A stretch of DNA of 64,000 nucleotides from MPNP01 sp965116235 (GTDB lineage Bacteria; Pseudomonadota; Alphaproteobacteria; Rhodobacterales; Rhodobacteraceae), in NCBI GenBank assembly GCA_965116235.1, contig OZ220496.1, positions 1,488,001-1,552,000 of the forward strand, given 5' to 3'. Shown piece after piece: positions 19,545 to 28,895 of the stretch (positions are counted from its first letter, which is position 1; each line of letters opens with the position of its first letter). The notes under the pieces are model-generated. The model was not told the origin of the DNA. It did no database searches and was given only the letters and a program-made list of their open reading frames with translations. The position numbers were made by a program, and so were the translations under genes.

Positions 19545-21358
19545 GCGGATCCATTCACAAACAGGTCGACAAACTTGGCATTGGATACGTCAAAAATCCC
19601 CCTGTTTGATATGCGGATTTCTGGAATCACAAGAAGGGCCAGCAGACTGTGCTGCATAAAGGCATTGTTCAGATTGCAGCCGGAGTGCACCATTTCAGCC
19701 CGCAAGCGATCCAGGTCACGGGCAATCTTCTGGGCGGGCTCGTCGGACAGCAGTCCGGCGATCGGCAAGCTGACCAGCGCTTTTTGCTGCCCATCTCGCC
19801 ATAAGCCGATGCCCCCGCCGACCTTGGCCAGTCTGTTGACCGCCAAAGCCATGCATTCACGACAGGTTCCGACCACAATCATGTGATGACTGTCGTGAGC
19901 AATCGTCGATGCGATAGCCATGTTCCCTCTGTAGCCAAATCCGCTCACGAAACCGTTGATTACGTCGCCTGTTCGACGATGCCTTTCAACCAGTGCGATT
20001 TGGCAAACGTCTTTGTCCGGATCACTTTCGACCACTCCGTTCCTGACCGTTAGATCGACCTGTAAATGCCGCGTTGGCGCCTGATTCTCAACCACTCCAA
20101 TAACATTGGTCCTGACCGCTGGCCTGGTCCGGTCGATTGTGTGGGTAATTCGGAATTGCTCCGAGGACACGGAATCCTTCAGCCGCACCGTATTCCTAGT
20201 TTTGGCAGGCCATTCAGAGCAGCGTTTTGAACCAACGAACCGACCGTTGTCGCCGACTTTCCTTCCATTGGCATAAACCAGATCGATTGGCAGCTGCATC
20301 AGATCGGTTGTCAGGAAGAAGTCGGCTCGTCGTCCCGGACAGATTGATCCCAAATCCCGTTCCAGACCAAAATGCGTGGCCGTATTTACGGTTGCCATCT
20401 GGATTGCAACCAGCGGGTCGCAATCGCATTTGATGGCATGCCTGACAACCCGATCCATATGGCCGTCATTCACTAAAGTTCTGGCATCGCAGTCATCTGT
20501 ACACAGGATAAAGTTACGAGGATCCAGCTTCTTTTCCGTGATGGCCGTAATCTGGGCCTTAACATCGTACCAGGCGGACCCCAGTCTGAGCATCGCCCGC
20601 ATGCCTTGGCGCGAGCGAGATATGGCGTCAATTTCGCGAGTGCCTTCGTGATCATCGGCCGGGCCTGATGCAACATAGGCATGAAAGCCGTTGTCCAGTA
20701 CAGGCGAGGGATAGTGGCCACCGACAGTTTTGCCCACCATGCGAGTCAGGGCCATTTCGCCAAACAGTTTGGGATCTCCCTTTGTGACTCCCATGAAGTC
20801 CATCATTTCTCCCAGGCCAATGATGTTGGATTCATTTATCAGACCGGTAATTTCACTGATGTTGAGTTCGGCTCCTGGATCTTCATATCCTGTAAAGGAC
20901 GGAATACATGAGGGTATTTGCAAGAAAATGTTGATGTCTTGCCGCGTGGCCTCGTCATACATATAGCGAACGCCCTGCATGCCAAGGACATTGGCGATTT
21001 CATGCGGGTCGGCAAACATCGACGTCGTTCCTCGCGGGGCGACTGCCTCGGCAAACCGTGCCGGTGTCAGCATCCCGGATTCAATATGCATATGACCGTC
21101 ACAAAGACCGGGTACAGCATAGCTCCCATTGCCTTCGACGATCTCGGTATCGGGACCGATGCAATGCTGGGCATCCGGCCCGCAATAGGCAAAACGGCCT
21201 TCGGCGATGGCCAAATCGCTGTTAGGCAGGATTTCCCTGGATTGCACATTGACCCACTGAACATCTGTCACCACAAGGTCGGCTGGGCATTGACCGAGTG
21301 CAACCCTTGACAGCTTGGGGGCCACTTCATGCCAGGGCTTGACAAAGATTTGGGTCAT
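19541..21358 (-). CDS. ade: adenine deaminase
   Basis: 605 aa, family length about 570-600. This is an amidohydrolase converting adenine to hypoxanthine and ammonia in a metal-dependent reaction. Metal-binding motifs are seen: GLCDGHMHIES near residue 90, FADPHE near 115, and CTDDCDA near 290. The C-terminal domain carries HDSHHMIVVG. It is the first gene of the ade-amn pair on the minus strand. Confidence 0.93.
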   Translation of the reverse strand: MTQIFVKPWHEVAPKLSRVALGQCPADLVVTDVQWVNVQSREILPNSDLAIAEGRFAYCGPDAQHCIGPDTEIVEGNGSYAVPGLCDGHMHIESGMLTPARFAEAVAPRGTTSMFADPHEIANVLGMQGVRYMYDEATRQDINIFLQIPSCIPSFTGYEDPGAELNISEITGLINESNIIGLGEMMDFMGVTKGDPKLFGEMALTRMVGKTVGGHYPSPVLDNGFHAYVASGPADDHEGTREIDAISRSRQGMRAMLRLGSAWYDVKAQITAITEKKLDPRNFILCTDDCDARTLVNDGHMDRVVRHAIKCDCDPLVAIQMATVNTATHFGLERDLGSICPGRRADFFLTTDLMQLPIDLVYANGRKVGDNGRFVGSKRCSEWPAKTRNTVRLKDSVSSEQFRITHTIDRTRPAVRTNVIGVVENQAPTRHLQVDLTVRNGVVESDPDKDVCQIALVERHRRTGDVINGFVSGFGYRGNMAIASTIAHDSHHMIVVGTCRECMALAVNRLAKVGGGIGLWRDGQQKALVSLPIAGLLSDEPAQKIARDLDRLRAEMVHSGCNLNNAFMQHSLLALLVIPEIRISNRGIFDVSNAKFVDLFVNGSA

Positions 21359-21610
21359 TCTCGAATTTACCGGTTTGAAAACTTGCTGTCCCTGTTATAC
21401 TCGAGATGACAGAAAAAATCCATTTGGTCCGCATGTGCGTGATTGTATGGCAGGCCAATGCTGATCGGATGCGGACGCATGCTTGAGTCTTGAGTAGTTG
21501 AAAACTGTTTTTCGTTTGCAACGATACAGTCGCGTGATTTGGACAAAGGATTCAGATGGGAGTCGAATTGTATTGCCACAGTCGACTACGGCAGCGGAGG
21601 TGACCTGATT

Positions 21611-22159
21611 GTGTCAGAACTAGAAAACTCGGTTCGTTCACTGACCCCGGATCAAATTATCCAGGAACTGAAGCGATTGGGTGGTGTCAATTTTCCGGAC
21701 AATCAGATTTCTCGCCTGAACCACTCGTTGCAAGCGGCAACGAGAGCCTACAGAGACGGAGCCGACATTGACTGGGTCGTTTGCACTCTGCTGCATGACA
21801 TTGGAGATTCCCTTGCTCCCGGCAATCACGACAGATTTTCGGCCGAAGTCGTTCGACCTTATGTCCGAGAGGAAACAACCTGGGTTGTTGAGCATCACGG
21901 CATTTTTCAGATGGCAGACAAGGCGGATCGGTATGGATGGGATTCCGATTCTCTGGAAAGGTACCGCCAGCACGTCTACTTCGACTCGTGCCGAGAATTT
22001 TCAGAACGTTGGGATCAGGTATCCTTCAATCAGGACTATCCGGCGTTCAGTCTTGATTTTTTTGAGCCGATGATCCGGGAAGTGTTTGCCCGGGAACCCT
22101 TTGCACCCAAACACATTCAAGCAGGCGTGGTCAAGGGGTTGCCGCCAGCAACCTCCTAG
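21611..22159 (+). CDS. HD domain-containing phosphohydrolase-like protein
   Basis: 182 aa from GTG 21611, preceded by GGAGGT with eight-base spacing; the frame is open from 21539 but that extension lacks a binding site. The HD motif is LLHDIGDSLAPGNHD (residues about 66-80) with a later EHHGIFQ. HD proteins are metal-dependent phosphohydrolases or phosphodiesterases; the substrate is unpredictable. Divergent from ade, convergent with the thiolase gene. Confidence 0.8.
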   Translation: MSELENSVRSLTPDQIIQELKRLGGVNFPDNQISRLNHSLQAATRAYRDGADIDWVVCTLLHDIGDSLAPGNHDRFSAEVVRPYVREETTWVVEHHGIFQMADKADRYGWDSDSLERYRQHVYFDSCREFSERWDQVSFNQDYPAFSLDFFEPMIREVFAREPFAPKHIQAGVVKGLPPATS

Positions 22160-22204
22160 CAAGTTCCAAAATTCCTGAGCGCCCTCCAAGTCCGACCATG
22201 GATT

Positions 22205-23398
22205 TTAGTGTGTCGTTGGTGGAATGCGCTCAAGGGCCAGAGCAATGCCCTGTCCACCGCCGATGCACATTGTGACCAGTGCCTTGCGGCCCTCGATTCG
22301 CTCGAGTTCATATAGCGCCTTGAGAGTGATGACTGCCCCGGTGGCACCGATTGGGTGTCCCAGAGCGATGGCACCGCCATTCGGATTGACTCGTTCTGGA
22401 TCCAGATTCAGCTCTCTTGAAACGGCCACCGCCTGTGCGGCAAAGGCTTCATTTGACTCGATGACGTCAAAATCGGCTGTCTTGGCATCAATCTTGTGCA
22501 ACAGATTCTTGACGGCCGGCACCGGCCCGATTCCCATGATTTCAGGTCTGACACCAGCATGGGCATAGCCGAGTATTCGGGCTTTGGCCGTCAGACCTGC
22601 CTTGTCTGCGGCGTCCCTTGAGGCCAAGACTATGGCCGCGGCTCCATCGTTTATTCCCGAAGCGTTGCCAGCTGTAACGGTCCCGTCCTTCTTGAACACC
22701 GTTCTTAATTTTCCCAGTTCCTCCAAAGAGGTTGCCTTGGGGTGTTCATCGGTATCAAATTCAACCGTCGCTCGGCGTTTTTTGACTGATACAGGAACGA
22801 TCTGACTCTTGAAATATCCATTGCTGATGGCCTTGGCCGCCTTTTCCTGGCTGGCAAGGGCAAAATGGTCCTGAGCGTCGCGATCGACACCAAATTCGGC
22901 TGCGACGTTTTCAGCTGTAACTCCCATATGTCCAGTGCCGAAAGGACAACTGAGGGCTCCAATCATCATGTCAGCAATGCCGCTGTCCCCCATTTTCTTG
23001 CCCCAGCGTGCATCGTGCATCAGGTGCGGTGAGCGACTCATGCTTTCGGCTCCACCCGCCACCGCAAAACTGGCATCCCCCAATAATATCGACTGAATGA
23101 CCGAGACGATGGCCTGAACGCCACTGCCACACAGCCGGTTGACATTCATGGCCGGAACGGCTTCCGGAATGCCGGCCTTGATTGCGGCCACCCGGGAAAG
23201 ATACATGTCTTTGGCCTCAGTGTTGATGACATTGCCCATGGCAACATGGCCGACCATCCCGGGTTCAACGCCGGACCTCTCCAAGGCATTCTTGATCACG
23301 GCGCCTCCCAGTTCCGTCGGCGGCACGTCTGCAAGGGCGCCTCCGAACGTGCCGATCGCGGTTCGGGCACCATCGATGATCACAATTTCTCTGTTCAT
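22205..23398 (-). CDS. acetyl-CoA acetyltransferase (thiolase)
   Basis: 397 aa. Catalytic residues of thiolase II are visible: NRLCGSGVQA with the acylated Cys near residue 88, GHPIGATGA with the His near 350, and CIGGGQG with the second Cys near 380. It interconverts acetoacetyl-CoA and two acetyl-CoA. The start ATG shares a base with the maiA stop (TAATG), indicating coupling. Placement with homogentisate genes suggests it consumes the acetoacetate that pathway releases, after CoA activation elsewhere. Confidence 0.93.
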   Translation of the reverse strand: MNREIVIIDGARTAIGTFGGALADVPPTELGGAVIKNALERSGVEPGMVGHVAMGNVINTEAKDMYLSRVAAIKAGIPEAVPAMNVNRLCGSGVQAIVSVIQSILLGDASFAVAGGAESMSRSPHLMHDARWGKKMGDSGIADMMIGALSCPFGTGHMGVTAENVAAEFGVDRDAQDHFALASQEKAAKAISNGYFKSQIVPVSVKKRRATVEFDTDEHPKATSLEELGKLRTVFKKDGTVTAGNASGINDGAAAIVLASRDAADKAGLTAKARILGYAHAGVRPEIMGIGPVPAVKNLLHKIDAKTADFDVIESNEAFAAQAVAVSRELNLDPERVNPNGGAIALGHPIGATGAVITLKALYELERIEGRKALVTMCIGGGQGIALALERIPPTTH

Positions 23399-24036
23399 TA
23401 TTCCGTCCTCTCGTTGACTTGGTCCGGGTGAGCCTTTGCAAACTCGTCAATGGCCACCAATCGACTGCATATCCTTTCTATCATGGGGAAATCGTTCAAG
23501 GTCACACTCCATCTGTTTGCGTTGTAGACCTGTGGTGCCAGACACAAATCGGCCATGGTAACGGTGTCACCATGACAATATCGTCCGGTTTCCGGTTGAT
23601 TCAAGAATCTCTCAACGGCTTTCAAACCCTTTGGTATGAAGGTTTGCATCCACTGCTGAACCCCGATTGCATTCTTTGACGCCTCGTTGGCAAACTTTGC
23701 AACCGAAACATTGCATACGGGGTGAATTTCCATTGCCACACAATACGAAAGGGTTCGAACGCGCCAACGCTCATGATGGTCCGCGGGTATGAGTCCCAAT
23801 TTTCGGGTTTCATCGAGATACTCAATAATGGCCAGTGATTGAGTGAAGACTTTGCCATCGATCGCAAGTGCCGGGACCAGACCCTGGGGATTGAGGGATT
23901 TGAACGAATCCGCCTGATGGGCATCTTGCAGGAGGTCAACGCTCACGGTGTCGTAATCGAGCCCTGCCAGATTCAGTGCAATGCGGACTCTGTATGACGC
24001 CGATGAACGCCAGTAATCGTAAAGTCTTGGTTTCAT
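23398..24036 (-). CDS. maiA: maleylacetoacetate isomerase
   Basis: 212 aa, zeta-class GST fold. The signature active-site motif SSASYRVRIAL lies at residues 11-21, followed by NPQGLVPAL. It isomerises maleylacetoacetate to fumarylacetoacetate in tyrosine/phenylalanine breakdown. The gene sits between marR (4-bp overlap) and the thiolase gene and opposite hmgA, so the pathway assignment is supported by context. Confidence 0.92.
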   Translation of the reverse strand: MKPRLYDYWRSSASYRVRIALNLAGLDYDTVSVDLLQDAHQADSFKSLNPQGLVPALAIDGKVFTQSLAIIEYLDETRKLGLIPADHHERWRVRTLSYCVAMEIHPVCNVSVAKFANEASKNAIGVQQWMQTFIPKGLKAVERFLNQPETGRYCHGDTVTMADLCLAPQVYNANRWSVTLNDFPMIERICSRLVAIDEFAKAHPDQVNERTE

Positions 24037-24464
24037 TTTATTTCACTTTCAAGCAATGCATTCAGATTGTGGACAAAGGATGCGCAATCCTTTCCCAAGA
24101 GTTCCTGAAGCTGACTGTTAAAGGCCATGGCAATCGGTTTCAACCTCTGCATGAGTTCCTTTCCTTCCCGAGTCAAGGCGAGGTGTGACTGGCGTCGGTC
24201 GTCAGGATTCTTCCTGCGGGTAATCAGACCTGATTTTTCCAACCGGTTGCAGGCCCGGCTGACACGGGATTTGTGCAGATCCACCTTGAAAACCAGTTGA
24301 TTGACACTCACGGTATCGGCCTGTTCCAGATGAAAGAGCACTCGCCATTCCGGCACCGTGAGCCGTTGTATCGCGTTGTATCGTGAATGAAGGTTTCGGC
24401 TCAGCTTGCCGGCCAGGGCGCTGATCCGATACGGAAGGAACTCCGCGAGACTGCCGTTCTCCAT
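24033..24464 (-). CDS. MarR family transcriptional regulator of the homogentisate cluster
   Basis: 143 aa, typical MarR length, with a winged helix-turn-helix in RLTVPEWRVLFHLEQADTVSVNQLV and a wing in ITRRKNPDDRRQSHLALT. Its 3' end overlaps maiA by 4 bp (ATGA), so it leads a marR-maiA-thiolase operon. It is divergent from hmgA, and a perfect 20-bp palindrome lies between the two. It likely represses both units and responds to a pathway aromatic acid (inference from context). Confidence 0.88.
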   Translation of the reverse strand: MENGSLAEFLPYRISALAGKLSRNLHSRYNAIQRLTVPEWRVLFHLEQADTVSVNQLVFKVDLHKSRVSRACNRLEKSGLITRRKNPDDRRQSHLALTREGKELMQRLKPIAMAFNSQLQELLGKDCASFVHNLNALLESEIK

Positions 24465-24574
24465 AAAACCTCGTCATGTGTCCTGTTTGAGCTGCCTGCC
24501 CCCATTCTACCCGATAGATCCAAGCGAAACACGCGCCAGCGACAAAACAAGCTCACGTCGCCAGCAACCAGAAA

Positions 24575-24594
24575 ATAGTTGCAATTGCAACTAT
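24575..24594. promoter_or_regulatory. 20-bp perfect palindrome, probable MarR operator
   Basis: ATAGTTGCAATTGCAACTAT is its own reverse complement. It sits between the divergent marR and hmgA starts, 110 bp from marR and 45 bp from hmgA, as expected for a dimeric MarR protein controlling both directions. Confidence 0.75.
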
Positions 24595-24639
24595 CTTGGC
24601 CTATCTGTCAGGTGACAACCAGATCAGGAGAATTGAGCA

Positions 24640-25992
24640 ATGGATCAATTTGTCGAACAGATTACCTTGAAACAAGACACGAATCAAATGGGAACAGTTC
24701 GGGGCTATATGCCCGGATTTGGCAACGATTTCGAGACCGAGGCCTTGCCTGATGCGTTGCCGCAAGGACAAAACAGTCCACAAAAGTGCGCCTACGGGCT
24801 GTATGCCGAGCAGCTCTCGGGAACACCGTTTACCGCTCCGAGAGGAAAAAATGAGAGGACATGGTGTTATCGAATTCGACCGTCCGTGAAGCATTCAACT
24901 CGATACCGTCAGATTGATCTTCCTCGCTGGAAAACGGCACCGAACATTCATGATGACATCATCTCGCTCGGTCAGTACCGATGGGATCCGCTTGCACTGG
25001 ATGGCGATTCGACAACTTTTCTCACAGGTGTCAGAACGATGACAACGGCTGGGGATGTAAACACCCAGACAGGCATGGCGGCCCATACCTACATCATTAC
25101 CGATTCCATGGAGAATGAATATTTCTACTCGGCCGATTCGGAATTGCTGATCGTTCCCCAGCAAGGACGCCTGCGTTTCCTGACTGAGCTGGGAATCATT
25201 GATCTCCAGCCGCAGGAGATCGCGATCCTGCCGAGAGGAATGGTGTTTCAGGTTGTCGTTCTGGAGGCGCCGGCCCGAGGGTTCATCTGCGAGAATTACA
25301 GTGCCAAGTTCGAGCTTCCCAACCGTGGTCCGATCGGCGCCAATTGTTTGGCCAATTCACGGGACTTCAAGACCCCTGTCGCGGCATTTGAGGACCGCGA
25401 GGAGCCTTGTAGAATGGTCGTCAAGTGGTGCGGTCGCTTCCATGCCTGTGACATTGATCATTCACCGCTTGATGTTGTGGCCTGGCATGGCAATTACGCC
25501 CCAAGCAAATATGACCTGAACACTTTCTCGCCAGTCGGGGCCGTTTTGTTTGATCATCCGGATCCCTCAATATTCACGGTGCTGACAGCTCCGTCGGGTT
25601 TTGCAGGAACGGCCAACATTGACCTGATTCTCTTTCGTGACCGGTGGAATGTAGCAGAGCATACATTCCGACCTCCGTGGTATCACAAGAACATCATGTC
25701 GGAACTCATGGGCAACATTCACGGAATGTACGACGCGAAGCCCTACGGATTCGTACCGGGCGGAATGAGCCTGCACAACATGATGTTACCGCACGGTCCT
25801 GACATGACGGCTTTTGAACGGGCAACCAACTGCGAACTTGAAGCCGAGCGCATGGACAGTGCCATGAGCTTCATGTTTGAGACTCGATTTCCCCAGCACC
25901 TGACAGAATTCGCGGCGACGGAAGCACCCTTGCAAACGGATTATGTTGATTGCTGGGCTTCCTTGAAGAAGAACTTCAAGGCGACACGCTAA
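24640..25992 (+). CDS. hmgA: homogentisate 1,2-dioxygenase
   Basis: 450 aa, AGGAG nine bases before ATG. This Fe(II) dioxygenase opens homogentisate to maleylacetoacetate. Seen: the N-terminal MPGFGNDFETEALP-type block, GMVFQVVVLEAPARGFICENY, and the metal site region DRWNVAEHTFRPPWYHKN with the His and Glu ligands, followed by GMSLHNMMLPHGPD. Full length. It starts a dense plus-strand operon with ring-cleavage follow-up enzymes. Confidence 0.95.
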   Translation: MDQFVEQITLKQDTNQMGTVRGYMPGFGNDFETEALPDALPQGQNSPQKCAYGLYAEQLSGTPFTAPRGKNERTWCYRIRPSVKHSTRYRQIDLPRWKTAPNIHDDIISLGQYRWDPLALDGDSTTFLTGVRTMTTAGDVNTQTGMAAHTYIITDSMENEYFYSADSELLIVPQQGRLRFLTELGIIDLQPQEIAILPRGMVFQVVVLEAPARGFICENYSAKFELPNRGPIGANCLANSRDFKTPVAAFEDREEPCRMVVKWCGRFHACDIDHSPLDVVAWHGNYAPSKYDLNTFSPVGAVLFDHPDPSIFTVLTAPSGFAGTANIDLILFRDRWNVAEHTFRPPWYHKNIMSELMGNIHGMYDAKPYGFVPGGMSLHNMMLPHGPDMTAFERATNCELEAERMDSAMSFMFETRFPQHLTEFAATEAPLQTDYVDCWASLKKNFKATR

Positions 25993-26028
25993 GCCATCTG
26001 GATGGCAATCGGACAACCGGAGAAGACT

Positions 26029-26883
26029 ATGTCCAAGGACCGTTTGGTCATGCTGGGTACGAAGGGAGGTCCCTCCTTGCGCTCGACCGAGAGGATGCCG
26101 ACATCGATGCTGCTGGAAAGTGGCGGCATGGTTTGTGTCATTGATTGCGGCCTGGGAGTTACATCAAGAATAGTTGACGCCGGAGTCAAGCTTGCAGACA
26201 TTGACTGCATCTTCATCACCCATCTTCATTCCGATCATGTTCTGGAACTCGGGCCCTTGCTCTACACTGCCTGGACAACGGATCTGGACAAAACCGTCAG
26301 CTTGTATGGACCCGAAGGAACCGGCAATTATCTCGCAGGCTTTTTCCAGGCCATGGATTTCGACATCTGTCTGCGGGTGGATGATGAAGGTCGGCCGGAC
26401 TTGCGTGAGATGGTCGATGTGCACCATTATGGCGAGGGATTGGTCAAGGCGGGACAGCCGGAAGTGCATGCCTTGCGAGTCGTTCATCCTCCGGTTGAAG
26501 AATGCTATGCCCTGCGGTTCGACATCAATGGCTGGCGGATTACCTTCGGTGCCGATACCGCGTATTTTCCACCCCTAATGGACTTTGCCAGGGGGAGTGA
26601 TATTTTGATACATGAGGCCATGATGGAATCAGCTGTTGACGAACTGGTTGGCAAGACCAAGAGAGCCTCGCGGCTGAAGGAGCATTTGCACGCCAGCCAC
26701 ACCACAGTAAGAGATGTCGGCAGGATAGCAGCCGGCGCGAATGTCGAGACCCTCGTCATGAATCATCTTGTCCCGGTAGGACTCAAGGGGACCGAAGAGG
26801 AAAACTGGCTGGCAGACATCGCACAAGTCTGGAGCAAGGAAGCCATTGTTGCACACGATGGCTTGGAGATTTGGAGAAAATAG
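26029..26883 (+). CDS. MBL-fold metallo-hydrolase (RNase Z-like fold)
   Basis: 284 aa from ATG 26029 with GGAG upstream; an in-frame ATG at 26002 adds nine residues. The canonical HLHSDH metal motif is near residue 65, with CVIDCGLG before it, a GADTAYF strand, and C-terminal MNHLVP supplying further ligands. Such enzymes hydrolyse phosphodiesters or lactones. Its place between hmgA and the FAH gene suggests an ancillary role in aromatic catabolism, but the substrate is unknown. Confidence 0.8.
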   Translation: MSKDRLVMLGTKGGPSLRSTERMPTSMLLESGGMVCVIDCGLGVTSRIVDAGVKLADIDCIFITHLHSDHVLELGPLLYTAWTTDLDKTVSLYGPEGTGNYLAGFFQAMDFDICLRVDDEGRPDLREMVDVHHYGEGLVKAGQPEVHALRVVHPPVEECYALRFDINGWRITFGADTAYFPPLMDFARGSDILIHEAMMESAVDELVGKTKRASRLKEHLHASHTTVRDVGRIAAGANVETLVMNHLVPVGLKGTEEENWLADIAQVWSKEAIVAHDGLEIWRK

Positions 26884-26884
26884 C

Positions 26885-27901
26885 ATGAAATTAGCTTCAC
26901 TGAATGATGGGTCGCTGGACGGTGAACTCATTGTCGTTTCGAGGGATTTGACACGGCATGTTGAGGCCGGCAAGGATTTGCCAACGCTGCAGGCTGCGCT
27001 CGACGACTGGATTCATTGCAAGCCCAAGTTGCTTGAACTTGCCGACTGGTTGAACGGAAACGACAAGAGAGGACGACCTTTTGATCCGAAGGGGGTTTAT
27101 TCACCGTTGCCGCGTTCGTATCAGTGGGCTGATGGATCGGCCTACCTCAATCATGTGGAACTGGTCAGAAAGGCCAGAAATGCCCGGGTTCCGGACACTT
27201 TCTTTGAAGATCCCCTGATGTATCAGGGCGGTTCCGACCGTTTTGCCTCACCTCAGGGACCGATTGAAACGCTTGATGAGGCATGGGGGATCGATCTCGA
27301 AGCGGAGGTTACGATCATTGTCGACCGGGTGCCCATGGGAGTCAGCGCTGAAGAGGCCGCAAACTGCATTGAGCTGGTGATGCTGGTGAACGATGTGACG
27401 TTGCGCAACCTGACACCGGCCGAATTGAGCAAGGGATTTGGTTTCTTTCAGTCAAAGGCGGTAACGGCATTTTCACCGGTGGCCGTCACGATTGATGAAA
27501 TAGACGCTTGGAATGAGGGGAAAATCAACTTGCCGCTGTGCGTGGACGTCAATGGCCAGCCCTTCGGACGTGCCAATGCTGGTGTTGACATGACGTTCAA
27601 TTTTCCGAGGCTTGTCGCCCACGCAGCCAAGACAAGAGAGCTCGCTGCCGGAACGATCATCGGTTCGGGAACGGTGTCCAACAAGTTTGAAGGAGGTCCA
27701 GGCAGGCCCATTGCCAGCGGTGGGGTTGGGTATTCGTGCATTTCCGAAATGCGAGTTGTCGAAACCATTCTCGATGGTGCTCCTGCGACCCCATATCTCA
27801 AGTTTGGGGATACTGTAAAGATCTGGATGAATGACGCCAATGGCGAATCCATTTTCGGTTCCATCAATCAAACGGTAGCAAAATACGAGAGACGATCATG
27901 A
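26885..27901 (+). CDS. fumarylacetoacetate hydrolase family protein
   Basis: 338 aa from ATG 26885, immediately after the previous stop. It hydrolyses fumarylacetoacetate to fumarate and acetoacetate, the last step of the pathway. The metal-binding acidic residues of the FAH fold are visible in WGIDLEAEVTIIVD and VMLVNDVTLRNL, and the K-rich FQSKAVTAFSPVAVT segment follows. The C-terminus contains GTIIGSGTVSN. The stop overlaps the next start (ATGA). Confidence 0.9.
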   Translation: MKLASLNDGSLDGELIVVSRDLTRHVEAGKDLPTLQAALDDWIHCKPKLLELADWLNGNDKRGRPFDPKGVYSPLPRSYQWADGSAYLNHVELVRKARNARVPDTFFEDPLMYQGGSDRFASPQGPIETLDEAWGIDLEAEVTIIVDRVPMGVSAEEAANCIELVMLVNDVTLRNLTPAELSKGFGFFQSKAVTAFSPVAVTIDEIDAWNEGKINLPLCVDVNGQPFGRANAGVDMTFNFPRLVAHAAKTRELAAGTIIGSGTVSNKFEGGPGRPIASGGVGYSCISEMRVVETILDGAPATPYLKFGDTVKIWMNDANGESIFGSINQTVAKYERRS

Positions 27902-28848
27902 ACAAAGCATTTGCTTCACAGGGTGACCTGACAGAAAAAAAGATCAGCTTCACTGAAATCGGCCGGGATCTGTATGCCTTTACGGCGGAGGGAGATCCCA
28001 ATTCCGGGGTCATCATTGGGGATAATCAGGTCATGGTTATCGAAGGTCAGGCGACCCCCCGACTCGCGAACAAGGTTATTGACGAGATTCGGAAAGTCAC
28101 GGACAAGCCCATTACCCATCTGGTTCTGTCGCACTACCATGCGGTGAGGGTCCTGGGTGCCTCGGCCTTCAAGGCCAAGCAAATCATAATGTCGGCTCCG
28201 GCTAGGGCCATGGTTGTCGAACGCGGGCAGGAGGACTGGGACAGCGAGTTCAATCGATTTCCACGATTGTTCGAAGGGCATGAGTCGATTCCCGGCTTGA
28301 CTTGGCCGACAACGACTTTTGAAGGCAAGATGACCGTTTATCTTGGGCATCGCCAGATTGATATCATGCAGCTTGGAAGAGCCCATACGACGGGTGATGC
28401 CGTTGTGTGGGTCCCCGATGAGCAGGTTATGTTTACCGGCGACATCGTCGAGTATCGGTCGGCCTGCTACTGCGGTGATGGACATTTTAGCGACTGGTTT
28501 GACACCCTGGATGCGGTAGAAAGGTTTCAGCCGGAAGCCATTGCCCCTGGACGAGGCGATGCGCTGTCTGGCATGGAAATGGTCATGGCTGGTCTTGACG
28601 GCACTCGTGAGTTTCTGGAATCGACATACATACCTGTTGAAAAGGTTGCCGCGCGCAACGGTTCCTTGCGTGAAGCCTGGAATGCCGTGAGGGTTGAATG
28701 CGATTCAAAGTTTGGTGATTATGCCATTTACGAGCATTGTCTTCCGTTCAACGTGGCCCGAGCTTATGACGAGGCCAGAGGGATTGACACTCCAAGGATC
28801 TGGACAGCAGAAAGAGACGTGCAGATGTGGAACGACCTGCAAGGTTGA
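27898..28848 (+). CDS. MBL-fold protein with altered metal-binding motif
   Basis: 316 aa. It has the beta-lactamase fold, but the usual HxHxDH reads HYHAVR (near residue 80). A later GRAHTTGD supplies one His and MFTGD the bridging Asp, while the usual GHG near the C-terminus reads PGRGD. Two to three ligands are therefore substituted, so zinc binding may be partial or absent. Homologues with the HYHAVR form occur near hmgA in other proteobacteria (recalled, not verified). The gene overlaps the FAH stop and is followed by a flavin monooxygenase, so it acts in the same operon. Confidence 0.78.
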   Translation: MNKAFASQGDLTEKKISFTEIGRDLYAFTAEGDPNSGVIIGDNQVMVIEGQATPRLANKVIDEIRKVTDKPITHLVLSHYHAVRVLGASAFKAKQIIMSAPARAMVVERGQEDWDSEFNRFPRLFEGHESIPGLTWPTTTFEGKMTVYLGHRQIDIMQLGRAHTTGDAVVWVPDEQVMFTGDIVEYRSACYCGDGHFSDWFDTLDAVERFQPEAIAPGRGDALSGMEMVMAGLDGTREFLESTYIPVEKVAARNGSLREAWNAVRVECDSKFGDYAIYEHCLPFNVARAYDEARGIDTPRIWTAERDVQMWNDLQG

Positions 28849-28895
28849 CCCCGGAACTTCATTGCTGAATCCGTAATTGACACAGGAGGTTTAGC

